Notes: generated by a model not told the origin, from the letters alone. DNA of 33,798 bases from Deltaproteobacteria bacterium UBA7527 (GCA_002478225.1 DLMV01000080.1:27087-60884); one strand, 5' to 3'. Positions 23,660 through 32,128 are shown, counted from the first letter of the stretch. Translations and numbers: made by a program.

Positions 23660-24805
23660 TCATTTCCCTAAGAATTCAACGACGATATCTTTTGCAAGCT
23701 CATAAGAATCATAACGGCCAAGCCTCGCGAGGATCCCGTCCAGATCCTTTTTTATGCTGTCTTTTCCATTATTTATCATATATAGAGCCTTTTCTGCAAT
23801 CTTTTCAGGAGGAATATGCTGGATGAACTCGGGGAACACCTCTTTCCCTGCGATAATGTTCGGAAGGCTTATGTGCTTTATTGTTACCAGCATCCTGGCG
23901 ATACAATAGGAGAAGCAGGATACGCGGTAGATGACGATCGAAGGGGTTCCAAGGATCGCGGCCTCCAGGGTGGCGCTGCCAGATGAGACGATGGCAAGAT
24001 CGCAATGCGCGAGAGCGTCATAAGATTGCCCCCTTATTACGATGCAGTCCTTAAGGCCTTCTCTGAACCTCTCCAGGACCGACCCGTCGATATTGTCTGC
24101 CAGGGGCAGCAGAACAGCAATCCTGCGCATCCGTTTTTTTATCTTTTCGATAGATCTGAGCAGGAACGGCATATGCCGGTCGATCTCGTTTTCCCTGCTG
24201 CCCGGCATGATCGTGATGACGGTGCATCCTTTTCCAATGCCTGTTCTTCTGAGAAAATCCTCTTTCGTGCTTGTCTGTTTCACCGTGGATACGAAGGGAT
24301 GGCCGACATAGGCGGCATCGATCCCGTATTCTTCGTATAGCTTTTTCTCAAAAGGCAGCACGCAGATCACCTTGTCGACATATTGTTTTATCCGGAGTAT
24401 ACGTTTTTTTCTCCATGCCCAGACCTGCGGGGGAATGAAATAGATCGTGGGGATCCCCAGCGTCCTGGCGAACCGGGCGATCTTCAGGTTGAAACCGGGA
24501 AAATCGACAAGGATCAAAAGAGATGGACTGGTCTGTTCAAGGTGTTCCTTGAGCTTCTTGTAAGCATCCTTTATGTGCGGCAACTTTGAGAAGATCTCGC
24601 TTAAGCCCGTGAGAGAGATGTTCCGGTAGTCGTAGATGGTGTTCATCCCTTCATCCCGGAGTCTTTGGCTTCCTATGCCGCTTAGCTCAACGGGGACAGA
24701 CTTTTTGATCGATCTGACAAGCTCTGCGGCATGCATCTCACCGGAGAGCTCGCCGGTGACAATAACGATGTGCCTGATCTTCGGATTAGTGTTGTCTTTT
24801 TGCAA
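23660..24805 (-). CDS. lpxB: lipid-A-disaccharide synthase
   Basis: LpxB joins UDP-2,3-diacylglucosamine and lipid X into the disaccharide backbone of lipid A. The 381-residue protein has the usual G-E-L-S-G-E-M-H-A (about 18-26), V-D-F-P-G-F-N-L-K-I-A-R (about 98-109), P-P-Q-V-W-A-W-R-K-K-R and M-P-G-S-R-E-N-E-I. The start is TTG at 24805. No ATG or GTG lies in frame ahead of the conserved N-terminal strand, and an AGG lies seven bases before it. The start lies inside the last 20 bases of the oxidoreductase gene. UDP-2,3-diacylglucosamine hydrolase (LpxH or LpxI) is not in this operon. Confidence 0.95.
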   Translation of the reverse strand: MQKDNTNPKIRHIVIVTGELSGEMHAAELVRSIKKSVPVELSGIGSQRLRDEGMNTIYDYRNISLTGLSEIFSKLPHIKDAYKKLKEHLEQTSPSLLILVDFPGFNLKIARFARTLGIPTIYFIPPQVWAWRKKRILRIKQYVDKVICVLPFEKKLYEEYGIDAAYVGHPFVSTVKQTSTKEDFLRRTGIGKGCTVITIMPGSRENEIDRHMPFLLRSIEKIKKRMRRIAVLLPLADNIDGSVLERFREGLKDCIVIRGQSYDALAHCDLAIVSSGSATLEAAILGTPSIVIYRVSCFSYCIARMLVTIKHISLPNIIAGKEVFPEFIQHIPPEKIAEKALYMINNGKDSIKKDLDGILARLGRYDSYELAKDIVVEFLGK

Positions 24806-25709
24806 TGTGCTGCCTGATCTTGTTTGCGAGGATAAGCGCCTTGAGCCCGTCTTCTCCGGTGACGCCTTGCTGTGCGTTGCCCTTCATTGCCCTTATGAAC
24901 TCGGCAAGTTCATCCTGAACAGGGTCCATGTGGTCTGATGCGTACTCTTCAATATGGATCCCGCCGCCGTGTTTTTTTGCGGTGGCGGTCAATTTCCCCT
25001 GCATAAAGTCGACGAAGAAAGACCGTTCTTTTTCAAAAACGGTAAGCGACCTTTCCCTTTTCACAGCAACCCTGCTCGCGAAAATATTCGCCACTGCACC
25101 ATTTGCAAACTCGATCCGCGCGTGCGCCGCGTCAAGCTTATCGGTCACCACGGCGACGCCGTTCGCGCGTATCGTTTTTACATCCTCCCTGATGAGGGAA
25201 AGCACAAGGTCGAGGTCATGGATCATGAGGTCGAGGATGACATCGACATCCGTTGACCTTCCGGTAAAGGGGCTTATCCTGCATGCCTCTATGGCGATCG
25301 GCGCACGGATAAGCTGCTGCGCCCTCCTGAAAGCAGGGTTGAACCTCTCAAGATGGCCTACATGGAAGGCAAGACCCTTTTCTGCCGCAAGATCCACCAG
25401 TTTCCTTGCCTGCCCTACAGAGAGTGTGATCGGTTTTTCAATAAAGACGTGTACGCCTTTTCCCATGAACGATCTTGCGATGGGATAGTGTGTGTCTGTA
25501 GGCGTAGCTATGACAACCCCGTTGAGCCCATTGGCCATGTCCCTGTAGTCGTCATAGCGCGGCACCCGGTATTTTTCTGAAAGCGCCGATAACGCTGCCG
25601 TGTCGATGTCGGCGATCCCGGCGATATGGACCCCCTCAAAGGTATGCAGCTTGCCGAGGTGTATCTTTCCCATATGACCCGTCCCGACTATGGCCACTTT
25701 CAGCGACAT
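24786..25709 (-). CDS. Gfo/Idh/MocA-family oxidoreductase, possibly GnnA-like
   Basis: This 307-residue NAD(P)-dependent enzyme has the Rossmann motif V-G-T-G-H-M-G-K-I-H at about 8-17 and the E-K-P-I-T block at about 94-98, both standard for the family. It lies between lpxA and lpxB and overlaps both. Known enzymes of this family at this locus (GnnA) oxidise UDP-GlcNAc at C3 so that GnnB can make UDP-GlcNAc3N, giving amide-linked acyl chains in lipid A. No GnnB-type aminotransferase is in the window. GnnA is thus a good guess and not proven. GGAGAGG precedes the ATG. Confidence 0.9.
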   Translation of the reverse strand: MSLKVAIVGTGHMGKIHLGKLHTFEGVHIAGIADIDTAALSALSEKYRVPRYDDYRDMANGLNGVVIATPTDTHYPIARSFMGKGVHVFIEKPITLSVGQARKLVDLAAEKGLAFHVGHLERFNPAFRRAQQLIRAPIAIEACRISPFTGRSTDVDVILDLMIHDLDLVLSLIREDVKTIRANGVAVVTDKLDAAHARIEFANGAVANIFASRVAVKRERSLTVFEKERSFFVDFMQGKLTATAKKHGGGIHIEEYASDHMDPVQDELAEFIRAMKGNAQQGVTGEDGLKALILANKIRQHIAKRQH

Positions 25710-26467
25710 ATGCCTCTCCGCGATGATTGAATAAAATGTATGAGCTCGTCTATATGCTCACCCTTCAGTTCTTCCTGGATGACCTTCAGAGATGTGGTGA
25801 GGGGGAGGGAAGACCGGAAAAGGATCCTGTATGCCTTTTTCAACTGCGAGATATCTTCTCTGGTAAAGCCGCGGCGCTCCAGGCCGACCACATTGAGGCC
25901 GTAAAGCTCTGCCCTGCTTCCAGCGGCGATCATAAAAGGAGGAACATCCTTGGGAACGCCGGTGATGCCGCTTATGAATGCGTATTTGCCGATCCTGCAG
26001 AACTGATGAACCGCGCAAAGGCCGGCAAAGGTGACGAAATCCGCGACCTCTACGTGGCCTGCGAGGGTAGCGCAGTTTGCCATGATAATGCTGCTGCCCA
26101 CTTTGCAGTCATGGGCAATGTGCGCGTAAGCCATGATGAAATTGTTGTTGCCCACCTCTGTTGCGCCGCCGCCGTGGACAGAACCTTTGTTGATGGTAAC
26201 ATATTCCTTGATGATGTTGTGATTGCCTATGCTCAGCGTGGTATCCTCTCCTTTATAGCTGATATCCTGGGGAGGGCCTCCAATGGAGGCAAAAGGACTG
26301 ATGGTGCAGCCTTCACCTATCGTCGTGTGTCCCTGCACCACTACGTGTCCAAGGAGTTTTGTGCCTTTTCGGATCGTTACCTTTTCCTCAACGACGCAAT
26401 AAGGGCCTATATCGACATCATCATCGATTTCGGCATTTTTATGGATGATCGCGGTAGGGTGTATCAA
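25700..26467 (-). CDS. lpxA: UDP-N-acetylglucosamine acyltransferase
   Basis: LpxA adds the first 3-linked hydroxyacyl chain to UDP-GlcNAc. The 255-residue protein is a left-handed beta-helix of hexapeptide repeats (about 2-190) with a helical C-terminus. His116 and His119 in A-H-I-A-H-D match E. coli His122 and catalytic His125. The residue aligning with E. coli Gly173 is also Gly, which in E. coli allows a C14 chain; chain length here is inference. The start is TTG at 26467 with GGAG eight bases upstream. It follows fabZ by 11 bases. Confidence 0.96.
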   Translation of the reverse strand: MIHPTAIIHKNAEIDDDVDIGPYCVVEEKVTIRKGTKLLGHVVVQGHTTIGEGCTISPFASIGGPPQDISYKGEDTTLSIGNHNIIKEYVTINKGSVHGGGATEVGNNNFIMAYAHIAHDCKVGSSIIMANCATLAGHVEVADFVTFAGLCAVHQFCRIGKYAFISGITGVPKDVPPFMIAAGSRAELYGLNVVGLERRGFTREDISQLKKAYRILFRSSLPLTTSLKVIQEELKGEHIDELIHFIQSSRRGICR

Positions 26468-26478
26468 GCGTAAGCTCC

Positions 26479-26907
26479 TTATTCTTTCTTTAACATTGCC
26501 ATGATCCTTGCTTCAGCCGCTATTTCATTATCAACGTATGCCTTGCAGTCAAAGATCCATATCTCCCGCCTGTGCTTCACAACCTCGACAACGAATTTCA
26601 ACTGGTCTCCTGGTATCACCGGCTTCCTGAACCGCGCATCATCGATGCCCGTGAAGAAGACGGTTCCCTTTGCGTCAGGGAGGGATTTAAAGGCAAGGAC
26701 CCCGCCCGTCTGGGCCATAGCTTCCAGGATAAGCACGCCGGGCATGATAGGTTTCTGAGGAAAATGGCCGGTGAAGAAAGGCTCGTTGTAGGTAACGTTC
26801 TTGATCCCCACGATCCTTTTCTCCGGTTCCAGCTCCAGTATCCTGTCAACGAGCAGGAAAGGATAGCTGTGCGGCATGAGCCGGATGATCTCATTGATGT
26901 TAATCAT
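26479..26907 (-). CDS. fabZ: 3-hydroxyacyl-ACP dehydratase FabZ
   Basis: FabZ removes water from 3-hydroxyacyl-ACP in fatty acid synthesis and competes with LpxA and LpxD for the same substrate, which is why it often lies between them. The 142-residue protein has the hot-dog-fold motif G-H-F-P-Q-K-P-I-M-P-G-V with its catalytic His at about 47, and L-E-A-M-A-Q with the catalytic Glu at about 61. The ATG lies in the last codons of lpxD (eight-base overlap) with GGAGG six bases ahead. Confidence 0.96.
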   Translation of the reverse strand: MININEIIRLMPHSYPFLLVDRILELEPEKRIVGIKNVTYNEPFFTGHFPQKPIMPGVLILEAMAQTGGVLAFKSLPDAKGTVFFTGIDDARFRKPVIPGDQLKFVVEVVKHRREIWIFDCKAYVDNEIAAEARIMAMLKKE

Positions 26908-27931
26908 GGTCTTCCTCCAGGTGGAGCTTTTTCTCCACCTTTTTTAAACGATCGAAAAGAGCTGGCAGCTTTTTAAGGTAATTCTGAAGTTTCATCCATT
27001 CCCTGTGCGGCATGTGCGGCGTTCCCATGATAAGCGTATTATCCGGGACATCCTTGGTGATCCCTGTCTGACCGCCTGCCATGACGTTATTGCCGACGGT
27101 GATGTGGTCTTTTACCCCAACCTGGCCGGCAAGAACGACGTTATTGCCGATGGTCGCGCTACCTGCTATACCGACATGCGCGACAATGATGGAGTTCTCG
27201 CCTATCGATACGTTATGAGCTATCTGGACGAGGTTGTCTATCTTTGTGCCTTTCCTTATGATTGTTTTGCCGAGCGATGCCCTGTCAATGGCGACGTTTG
27301 CCCCTATCTCGACATCGTCCTCGATCTCAACATCGCCGAGCTGAGGGACCTTGGCGTGTTTTTTTCCGTCCCATATATATCCGAACCCGTCGCTCCCGAT
27401 GACGGTACCCCCGTGTATGACCACTCTTTTGCCTATAAGGGCATTGCCGTAAATTGTTACATGGGGATGAATGGTCGTGCCTTCATCGATCACCGTGTTG
27501 TCGCCTATGTAGACAAAAGGGAAGAGGGTTACATCTTTTTTAATGACGGCGCCGCCGCCGATATAGACGTACGGCCCTATCGAGACTTCGTCGGCAACAT
27601 GAGCGCTCGGAGAGACAAAGGCGAGAGGACTGATCCCCTGCTCGTTCTTAGCAGGTCTTAGAAACAGTTCGGCAACTTTTATATAGGACAGCCCGGGATT
27701 ATCCACGACGATGATGTTTGTGTGTTCCAGGCAGCCTGTCTCTACATCTTTGCCCAGTATTATCGCTGACGCCCTGCAGTCTGGAAGATATTTTTTATAA
27801 CTGCCATGGGTGAGGAAAGTAATGTCTCCGGTCTGCGCATCCTTTATGTTTGAGACACCGGTGATGGGTGTCTCGCCGTTGCCTATAAGACGGCCATGCA
27901 CTGCCGTTGCTATATCTTTTAATAACAGCAT
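26900..27931 (-). CDS. lpxD: UDP-3-O-(3-hydroxyacyl)glucosamine N-acyltransferase
   Basis: LpxD adds the 2-linked hydroxyacyl chain in lipid A synthesis. The 343-residue protein has an N-terminal uridine-binding domain (about 1-95), a long hexapeptide-repeat beta-helix (about 100-300) and a C-terminal helix. The catalytic His lies in L-V-Q-I-A-H-N-V, and the N-terminal region keeps I-T-G-V-S-N-I-K-D-A. It follows ompH by four bases with only a weak Shine-Dalgarno, so coupling is likely. Length is normal. Confidence 0.95.
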   Translation of the reverse strand: MLLLKDIATAVHGRLIGNGETPITGVSNIKDAQTGDITFLTHGSYKKYLPDCRASAIILGKDVETGCLEHTNIIVVDNPGLSYIKVAELFLRPAKNEQGISPLAFVSPSAHVADEVSIGPYVYIGGGAVIKKDVTLFPFVYIGDNTVIDEGTTIHPHVTIYGNALIGKRVVIHGGTVIGSDGFGYIWDGKKHAKVPQLGDVEIEDDVEIGANVAIDRASLGKTIIRKGTKIDNLVQIAHNVSIGENSIIVAHVGIAGSATIGNNVVLAGQVGVKDHITVGNNVMAGGQTGITKDVPDNTLIMGTPHMPHREWMKLQNYLKKLPALFDRLKKVEKKLHLEEDHD

Positions 27932-27935
27932 TGCT

Positions 27936-28472
27936 TTATTTCTTTGCAGGGGCCTTCCTTGACGCTTCGTTGAAAAGGGTGATCACCTTACTGGTGATGT
28001 CGATCGCAGGATTTCCGTAGAGGACGCCTGCCTGGTTCCTTTCGAGGATCAGGGCGTATTTTTCCCTCTCGCCGAGACCCCTGATGATCTCTTCGATTTC
28101 TTTTAGGATCTTTTGCGTAAACTCCATATCTTTTTGCTGGAGTTCTCCCTGGTAGTCGTTGGCAAGCCGCTGATAATCCTTCAGCTTGCCCTGATATTGT
28201 TTTTCTTTCTCAGCTCTCGCTTCGGGAGTGATCGTAGCGCTCTGCTTCTCCAGAGCGTCCTTTAGTTTCTGGAGTTCATTCTGCTTTCCGTCGAGGGTCT
28301 GTTTCAGCTTTTCTGCCTCGCCTGTAAGCGTTTTTCTGATATCTTTTCCTTTATCTGATTCAAGCATGACCCTTTGCAGGTCAACATATGCGATATTGAG
28401 CGACTGGCTTTTTGCTGTAAGCGGTATACAGAGAAACAGCGCGATGATAAAACAACACATGGTCTTTTTCAT
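27936..28472 (-). CDS. skp: OmpH/Skp-family periplasmic chaperone
   Basis: Skp (OmpH) holds outer-membrane proteins in the periplasm on their way to BamA. The 178-residue protein has a signal peptide (about 1-22), a short strand N-I-A-Y-V-D-L-Q-R-V-M, then a long Lys/Glu/Gln-rich helical hairpin (about 45-145) and the terminal G-V-L-Y-G-N-P-A-I-D-I-T-S-K-V-I block. AGGAGG lies six bases before the ATG. The place between bamA and lpxD is the usual one. Confidence 0.93.
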   Translation of the reverse strand: MKKTMCCFIIALFLCIPLTAKSQSLNIAYVDLQRVMLESDKGKDIRKTLTGEAEKLKQTLDGKQNELQKLKDALEKQSATITPEARAEKEKQYQGKLKDYQRLANDYQGELQQKDMEFTQKILKEIEEIIRGLGEREKYALILERNQAGVLYGNPAIDITSKVITLFNEASRKAPAKK

Positions 28473-28484
28473 AATGCCTCCTGT

Positions 28485-30746
28485 TTAATATTGTGTTCCG
28501 ATAGTAAAGTCAAACGCATTCCTCCTATCGCCTGTTTTGGGAAAGAGGTTATAGCCAAACTCAATACGGATAGGACCCATCGGCGAGAACCACCTGATGC
28601 CGAATCCGGCAGTTGTTCTCATGCTATCTTTTACCACATTAAAGTTTGTACCGTCAAACCCGGAGCCGGCGTCATAAAAGAGCACCCCCTTGAGTCCTGC
28701 GGGCTTATAGATGGGGAAGATCCATTCCAGGTTGAAATACAGCTGGTTCTCTGAACCAATGACCTGATCGTTCACATCTTTTGGGCCGGCCTCCCCGAAC
28801 CTGAACCCTCTGACTGAATTTAAGCCGCCGACATAGAACTTTTCATACAACGGCAGGTCCCTGCCTCCGAAAGGCCTCATCATGCCGGCTGTGGCGCGTA
28901 CAAAGAATGAACTGTCCCAGAATCCCATAGGGATATATTGACCGTAAAATCCGGTAACCTTGTAAAAATAGTTATTCCCGCCAAAAGGGCCGCCTGCCAC
29001 TTCAACGGTGATATCTGAGTTAACCCCTTTCGTTGGGTTCAGTATATCGTCGATAGTGTTCTTCGATAGGGAGAGGCTCATACTGCTCGTTGTCCTGATG
29101 CCTTGCTGGTCCTTGATATCCTGGGTGGCCGTATTGTCGATATTATAAACGTCTGTGCTCTCATAGCGGTATTTTGTTCCCAGCTTCACATCATCGGTCA
29201 AAGGCCGTATCAGTGTGATGCTGCCGCCCTGTTTCTTGTAATCGTATGTATCCATCACCCTGGTGAAATTGAACACGCTGAACCCCGAGGTGAGATTCAG
29301 GTCAAAGATGTAGGGCTCCACAAAGGTAAACCGGTATTCCTGGGTATAGCTGCTTAGCGCAGCCTCAAGATATAATTTCCTGCCGGTTCCCAGAAAGTTT
29401 TCCTGGGATATGTTGCCGGTCACCATGGCCTTGTCAGATGTGCTGTATCCCACGCCGATGCTTAATGAGCCAGTAGGTTTTTCCTCTACCGACAGGTCTA
29501 CGTTAACCTTATCAGGCTCATCTGTCCGGACGAGCTTTATGTCGGTTTCTTTAAAGAACGTAGTGTTCTTCAGCTTCTTCTTGCTGGCCTTTAGGTAGGT
29601 TGCTGAGAACCGGTCGCCTTCCGCGAACTTTAATTCCCTCCGTACAACCTTATCCCTCGTCTTGGTATTGCCCAGAATATTGATCCTGTTAAAGTATATC
29701 TCCTTTCCTTTTGTGATGTTAAAGGTCAGGTTTACTTTGCTCGCGTCATCGTCCATCAGGGTCAGCGGGGCAATGTCGCAGAACGCATAACCCTTGTCCT
29801 GGTAGAGATCGACAAGCCTTAAGATGTCCTCCTGATATGTTGTAGAGCTGAAGGTCCTGCCTGTCCTGCTCCTGAGGTTGCGGTACAGTTCCGCTGTATC
29901 AAATATCAGATCACCTTCGAAATTGACCTTACCAATAGTATATACATTGCCTTCCTCTATGGGTATTGAGAGGCTTATGGTCTTGCCGTCCGGTGAGATC
30001 TTTATATCGGGTATCCCTATTTTGACCCGGAGATAGCCGTTGTCGTGATAGAACGCTTCGAGGTTCTTCCTGTCGTCCTCCAGCTGCTCGTCATCAAGGA
30101 TGCCTGAACCGGTAAACCATGACAGGATACCTTTTTCTCTGGTCCTCATGTAATCTTTTAATTTGCTTTCTTTGAATACCTTGTTGCCTGTGAAAGATAT
30201 CTTTCTGACATATGCCTGTGCCGGTTCTTCGATAGCGAAATTGACCGTTACATCATATGCTTCACCGTACTCTATTTCATAGTTTACCCTGGTCGCATAG
30301 TATCCTTTGCTTGAGTACAGCTTTTTGATCTCATCCATGCTTTCTTTGATCCGTTCGATGTTCAGCACTGTGTTGGTCTTGATCTTTAGTTTGTCCGTGA
30401 TGTCCGATGTCTTGACCTTTTTGTTCCCAGAGAGGTAGATCGCCTTGATCGGCGGCCTTTCAATGACCACAAATGTTACAGCCTTTCCTCCTTCGGTATC
30501 CTGAACGTTTATCTGCACATCGCTGAAGAAACCTGTTTTGTAGATGTTTTTCATGTCTTCGCGCAGCTTATCGAGGTTATAAGGTTCCCTTTCTTTTGTT
30601 TTGACGCTGTTCATGATAAATGCTGTATCGATCCTCTCATTCCCGATGACCTCGATCTTTGCGATCCTCTCAGCGTCAGTTCCCCAGGCCGGCATTGAAA
30701 AAGCGAAAATCGACAATGATAATAGAGTGATTGCGAGGATTTTCAT
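28485..30746 (-). CDS. bamA: outer-membrane protein assembly factor BamA
   Basis: BamA is the core of the machine that inserts beta-barrels into the outer membrane. The 753-residue protein has a signal peptide (about 1-22), five POTRA domains (about 28-420) and a 16-strand barrel. The conserved V-R-G-F motif of loop 6 stands at about residue 645, and the C-terminus ends in an aromatic (Q-Y), as expected. The ATG has no clear Shine-Dalgarno. It is the first gene of the minus-strand envelope operon; no firm promoter was found in the 156-base gap upstream, part of which is a word repeat. Confidence 0.96.
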   Translation of the reverse strand: MKILAITLLSLSIFAFSMPAWGTDAERIAKIEVIGNERIDTAFIMNSVKTKEREPYNLDKLREDMKNIYKTGFFSDVQINVQDTEGGKAVTFVVIERPPIKAIYLSGNKKVKTSDITDKLKIKTNTVLNIERIKESMDEIKKLYSSKGYYATRVNYEIEYGEAYDVTVNFAIEEPAQAYVRKISFTGNKVFKESKLKDYMRTREKGILSWFTGSGILDDEQLEDDRKNLEAFYHDNGYLRVKIGIPDIKISPDGKTISLSIPIEEGNVYTIGKVNFEGDLIFDTAELYRNLRSRTGRTFSSTTYQEDILRLVDLYQDKGYAFCDIAPLTLMDDDASKVNLTFNITKGKEIYFNRINILGNTKTRDKVVRRELKFAEGDRFSATYLKASKKKLKNTTFFKETDIKLVRTDEPDKVNVDLSVEEKPTGSLSIGVGYSTSDKAMVTGNISQENFLGTGRKLYLEAALSSYTQEYRFTFVEPYIFDLNLTSGFSVFNFTRVMDTYDYKKQGGSITLIRPLTDDVKLGTKYRYESTDVYNIDNTATQDIKDQQGIRTTSSMSLSLSKNTIDDILNPTKGVNSDITVEVAGGPFGGNNYFYKVTGFYGQYIPMGFWDSSFFVRATAGMMRPFGGRDLPLYEKFYVGGLNSVRGFRFGEAGPKDVNDQVIGSENQLYFNLEWIFPIYKPAGLKGVLFYDAGSGFDGTNFNVVKDSMRTTAGFGIRWFSPMGPIRIEFGYNLFPKTGDRRNAFDFTIGTQY

Positions 30747-30812
30747 TCGATAAGCAAAATTATCAGAAAATAAGCGTTATGTAAAGGTAAAAAGTCAATA
30801 CTTCACGGTGAA

Positions 30813-30888
30813 CTTGATGCTCGATGCTCGTCGCTCGATACTGGTTTGAACAAATATCCAGTATCCAGAATCCAGTATCCAGAATCAG
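30813..30888. repeat. word cluster CTCGATGCTCG and TATCCAGTATCCAGAATCCAG
   Basis: Words GATGCTCGATGCTCGTCGCTCG (30817-30838) are followed by ATATCCAGTATCCAG, AATCCAGTATCCAG and AATCAGG. The same words recur at 31567-31633. The cluster lies between nth and bamA. Confidence 0.75.
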
Positions 30889-30902
30889 GTCTGTATTCCA
30901 TC

Positions 30903-31553
30903 TCAGCGGTGTTCCGCGACGCCTTTCCTGGCGCAGAGGTGAGCGATGGGGCATTGGCTGCAGCGGGGCGACAGGGGGGAGCATATCCTTTTCCCGAATG
31001 TGACCAGGAGGGCATTGTAGATGATCCAGTATTGTTTTGGAAGTATCTTCCGCAGGGCATCTTCGGTCTGGTGGGGGGTTTTCGTCGCAACGGCGCCGAT
31101 CCGGTTCGAGATACGGTGGACATGGGTATCGACGCATATCCCGGGTTTCCCGTACGCCTCGGTGACAACCAGGTTGGCGGTCTTTCTTCCGACCCCTTTG
31201 ATCGTGAGCAGTTCGTCGATGGAATCCGGCACAATGCCCTTATAGGTATCTGTAATGATCCGTGCGATGTTTTTGAGCACCTTTGACTTGTTCCGGTAGA
31301 AACCGACGGGATAGATGAGATTCTCCAATTCATCTGCGGGGATCTTGAGCAGCGCTTCCGGGGTCCTTGCCCGCTTGACGAGGCGTTCCATGACCTTTTC
31401 GGTCAGTTCGTCCTTGGTGCGGAGGCTCAGGAGCGTGCCGACAAGAATAAGGAAGGGGTCTTTACGTTCCCGCTTTGCAATCTTGGTGACAGCAGGAACG
31501 TCATCCTTCAGATGCTTCTTCAGTATTCTGATCATCTCTTTAAATGGGAACAT
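30903..31553 (-). CDS. nth: endonuclease III (DNA glycosylase/AP lyase)
   Basis: Nth removes oxidised pyrimidines in base-excision repair. The 216-residue protein has the helix-hairpin-helix G-V-G-R-K-T-A with catalytic Lys124, catalytic Asp142 in V-D-T-H-V-H-R, and a [4Fe-4S] site at Cys191, 198, 201 and 207 with the standard 6-2-5 spacing. I chose ATG 31553 (GAGG six bases ahead). A longer frame from 31601 would be coded by the word repeat and has no family match. It lies between two word clusters, which separate it from bamA and from the Mut7-C gene. Confidence 0.95.
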   Translation of the reverse strand: MFPFKEMIRILKKHLKDDVPAVTKIAKRERKDPFLILVGTLLSLRTKDELTEKVMERLVKRARTPEALLKIPADELENLIYPVGFYRNKSKVLKNIARIITDTYKGIVPDSIDELLTIKGVGRKTANLVVTEAYGKPGICVDTHVHRISNRIGAVATKTPHQTEDALRKILPKQYWIIYNALLVTFGKRICSPLSPRCSQCPIAHLCARKGVAEHR

Positions 31554-31566
31554 TGTAACCTCGTTC

Positions 31567-31672
31567 CTCGCATCTCGCTTCTCGATGTATTTGACCAGCA
31601 TCGAGTATCCAGTGACCAGTATCCAGCATCCAGTCTATCTCCCCTCACGCCTAACGCCTTACGGGTTTATTG
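31567..31672. repeat. composite word cluster between the Mut7-C gene and nth
   Basis: Four word types stand in order: CTCGCATCTCGCTTCTCGATG (31567-31587), CAGCATCGAGTATCCAGTGACCAGTATCCAG with CATCCAG (31595-31633), CCCCTCACGCCTAACGCCTTACGGG (31640-31665), and the start of GCTATGAGCTATGAACTG (31671-31688), which runs into the Mut7-C gene end. The TAG stop of that gene (31675-31673) belongs to the last word. Confidence 0.75.
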
Positions 31673-32128
31673 CTATGAGCTATGAACTGTATTTATTGCG
31701 TCGATCCATTTCTTCATCTTCTCCGTATGCGAGCCGCCCCAGTAGACCCTTTTGCAGGAGGGACATTGTCTGAATTCAGCATGGTGGTGGTATATGTATT
31801 CGGGTACATGGTGTTCGACATCTTCCCTTGCCGTAGCGACGAGCGGGGTATTGCATTCAATGCACCGAGACATGACGGTGTCGGGATCAACATACGGTGC
31901 AATGATATCTTTGATCTCCGCAAGCTGCTCCATGATACGGTCGGATCTGATGCGGACGGTCCTTTCGTATAAAGGGCCTTTCTGTCTTCTTGTAAAAAAA
32001 TAGGGAGTTTTTTTGTCTGGCTCTGATGTTTCCGGGAGACCGGGGCTTTTTGCGCAGGGCGCATCGAGACCGAGCATCCTCAGGTACCTTGAGAGTCTCC
32101 CAAGCATAATATCGCAGATGAATATCAT
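31673..32128 (-). CDS. Mut7-C RNase-like domain protein with zinc ribbon
   Basis: Mut7-C proteins are PIN-like putative RNases with a C-terminal zinc ribbon. The 151-residue protein begins F-I-C-D-I-M-L-G-R-L-S-R-Y-L-R-M-L-G-L-D, with the conserved Asp6. The ribbon has Cys89, Cys92, Cys122 and Cys125. The middle is odd: the usual T-R-D active-site motif reads T-R-R (about 46-48), and the acidic segment before it is short. Activity may therefore be altered or lost. The start ATG overlaps the deaminase stop as ATGA. The last residues V-H-S-S and the stop are coded by a word repeat. RNA target unknown. Confidence 0.85.
   Translation of the reverse strand: MIFICDIMLGRLSRYLRMLGLDAPCAKSPGLPETSEPDKKTPYFFTRRQKGPLYERTVRIRSDRIMEQLAEIKDIIAPYVDPDTVMSRCIECNTPLVATAREDVEHHVPEYIYHHHAEFRQCPSCKRVYWGGSHTEKMKKWIDAINTVHSS

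Noticed and set aside
31554..31601. Sixteen-residue N-terminal extension of nth
   Set aside because: It is encoded by the CTCGCATCTCGC word repeat; the ATG at 31553 has a better Shine-Dalgarno and fits the family.
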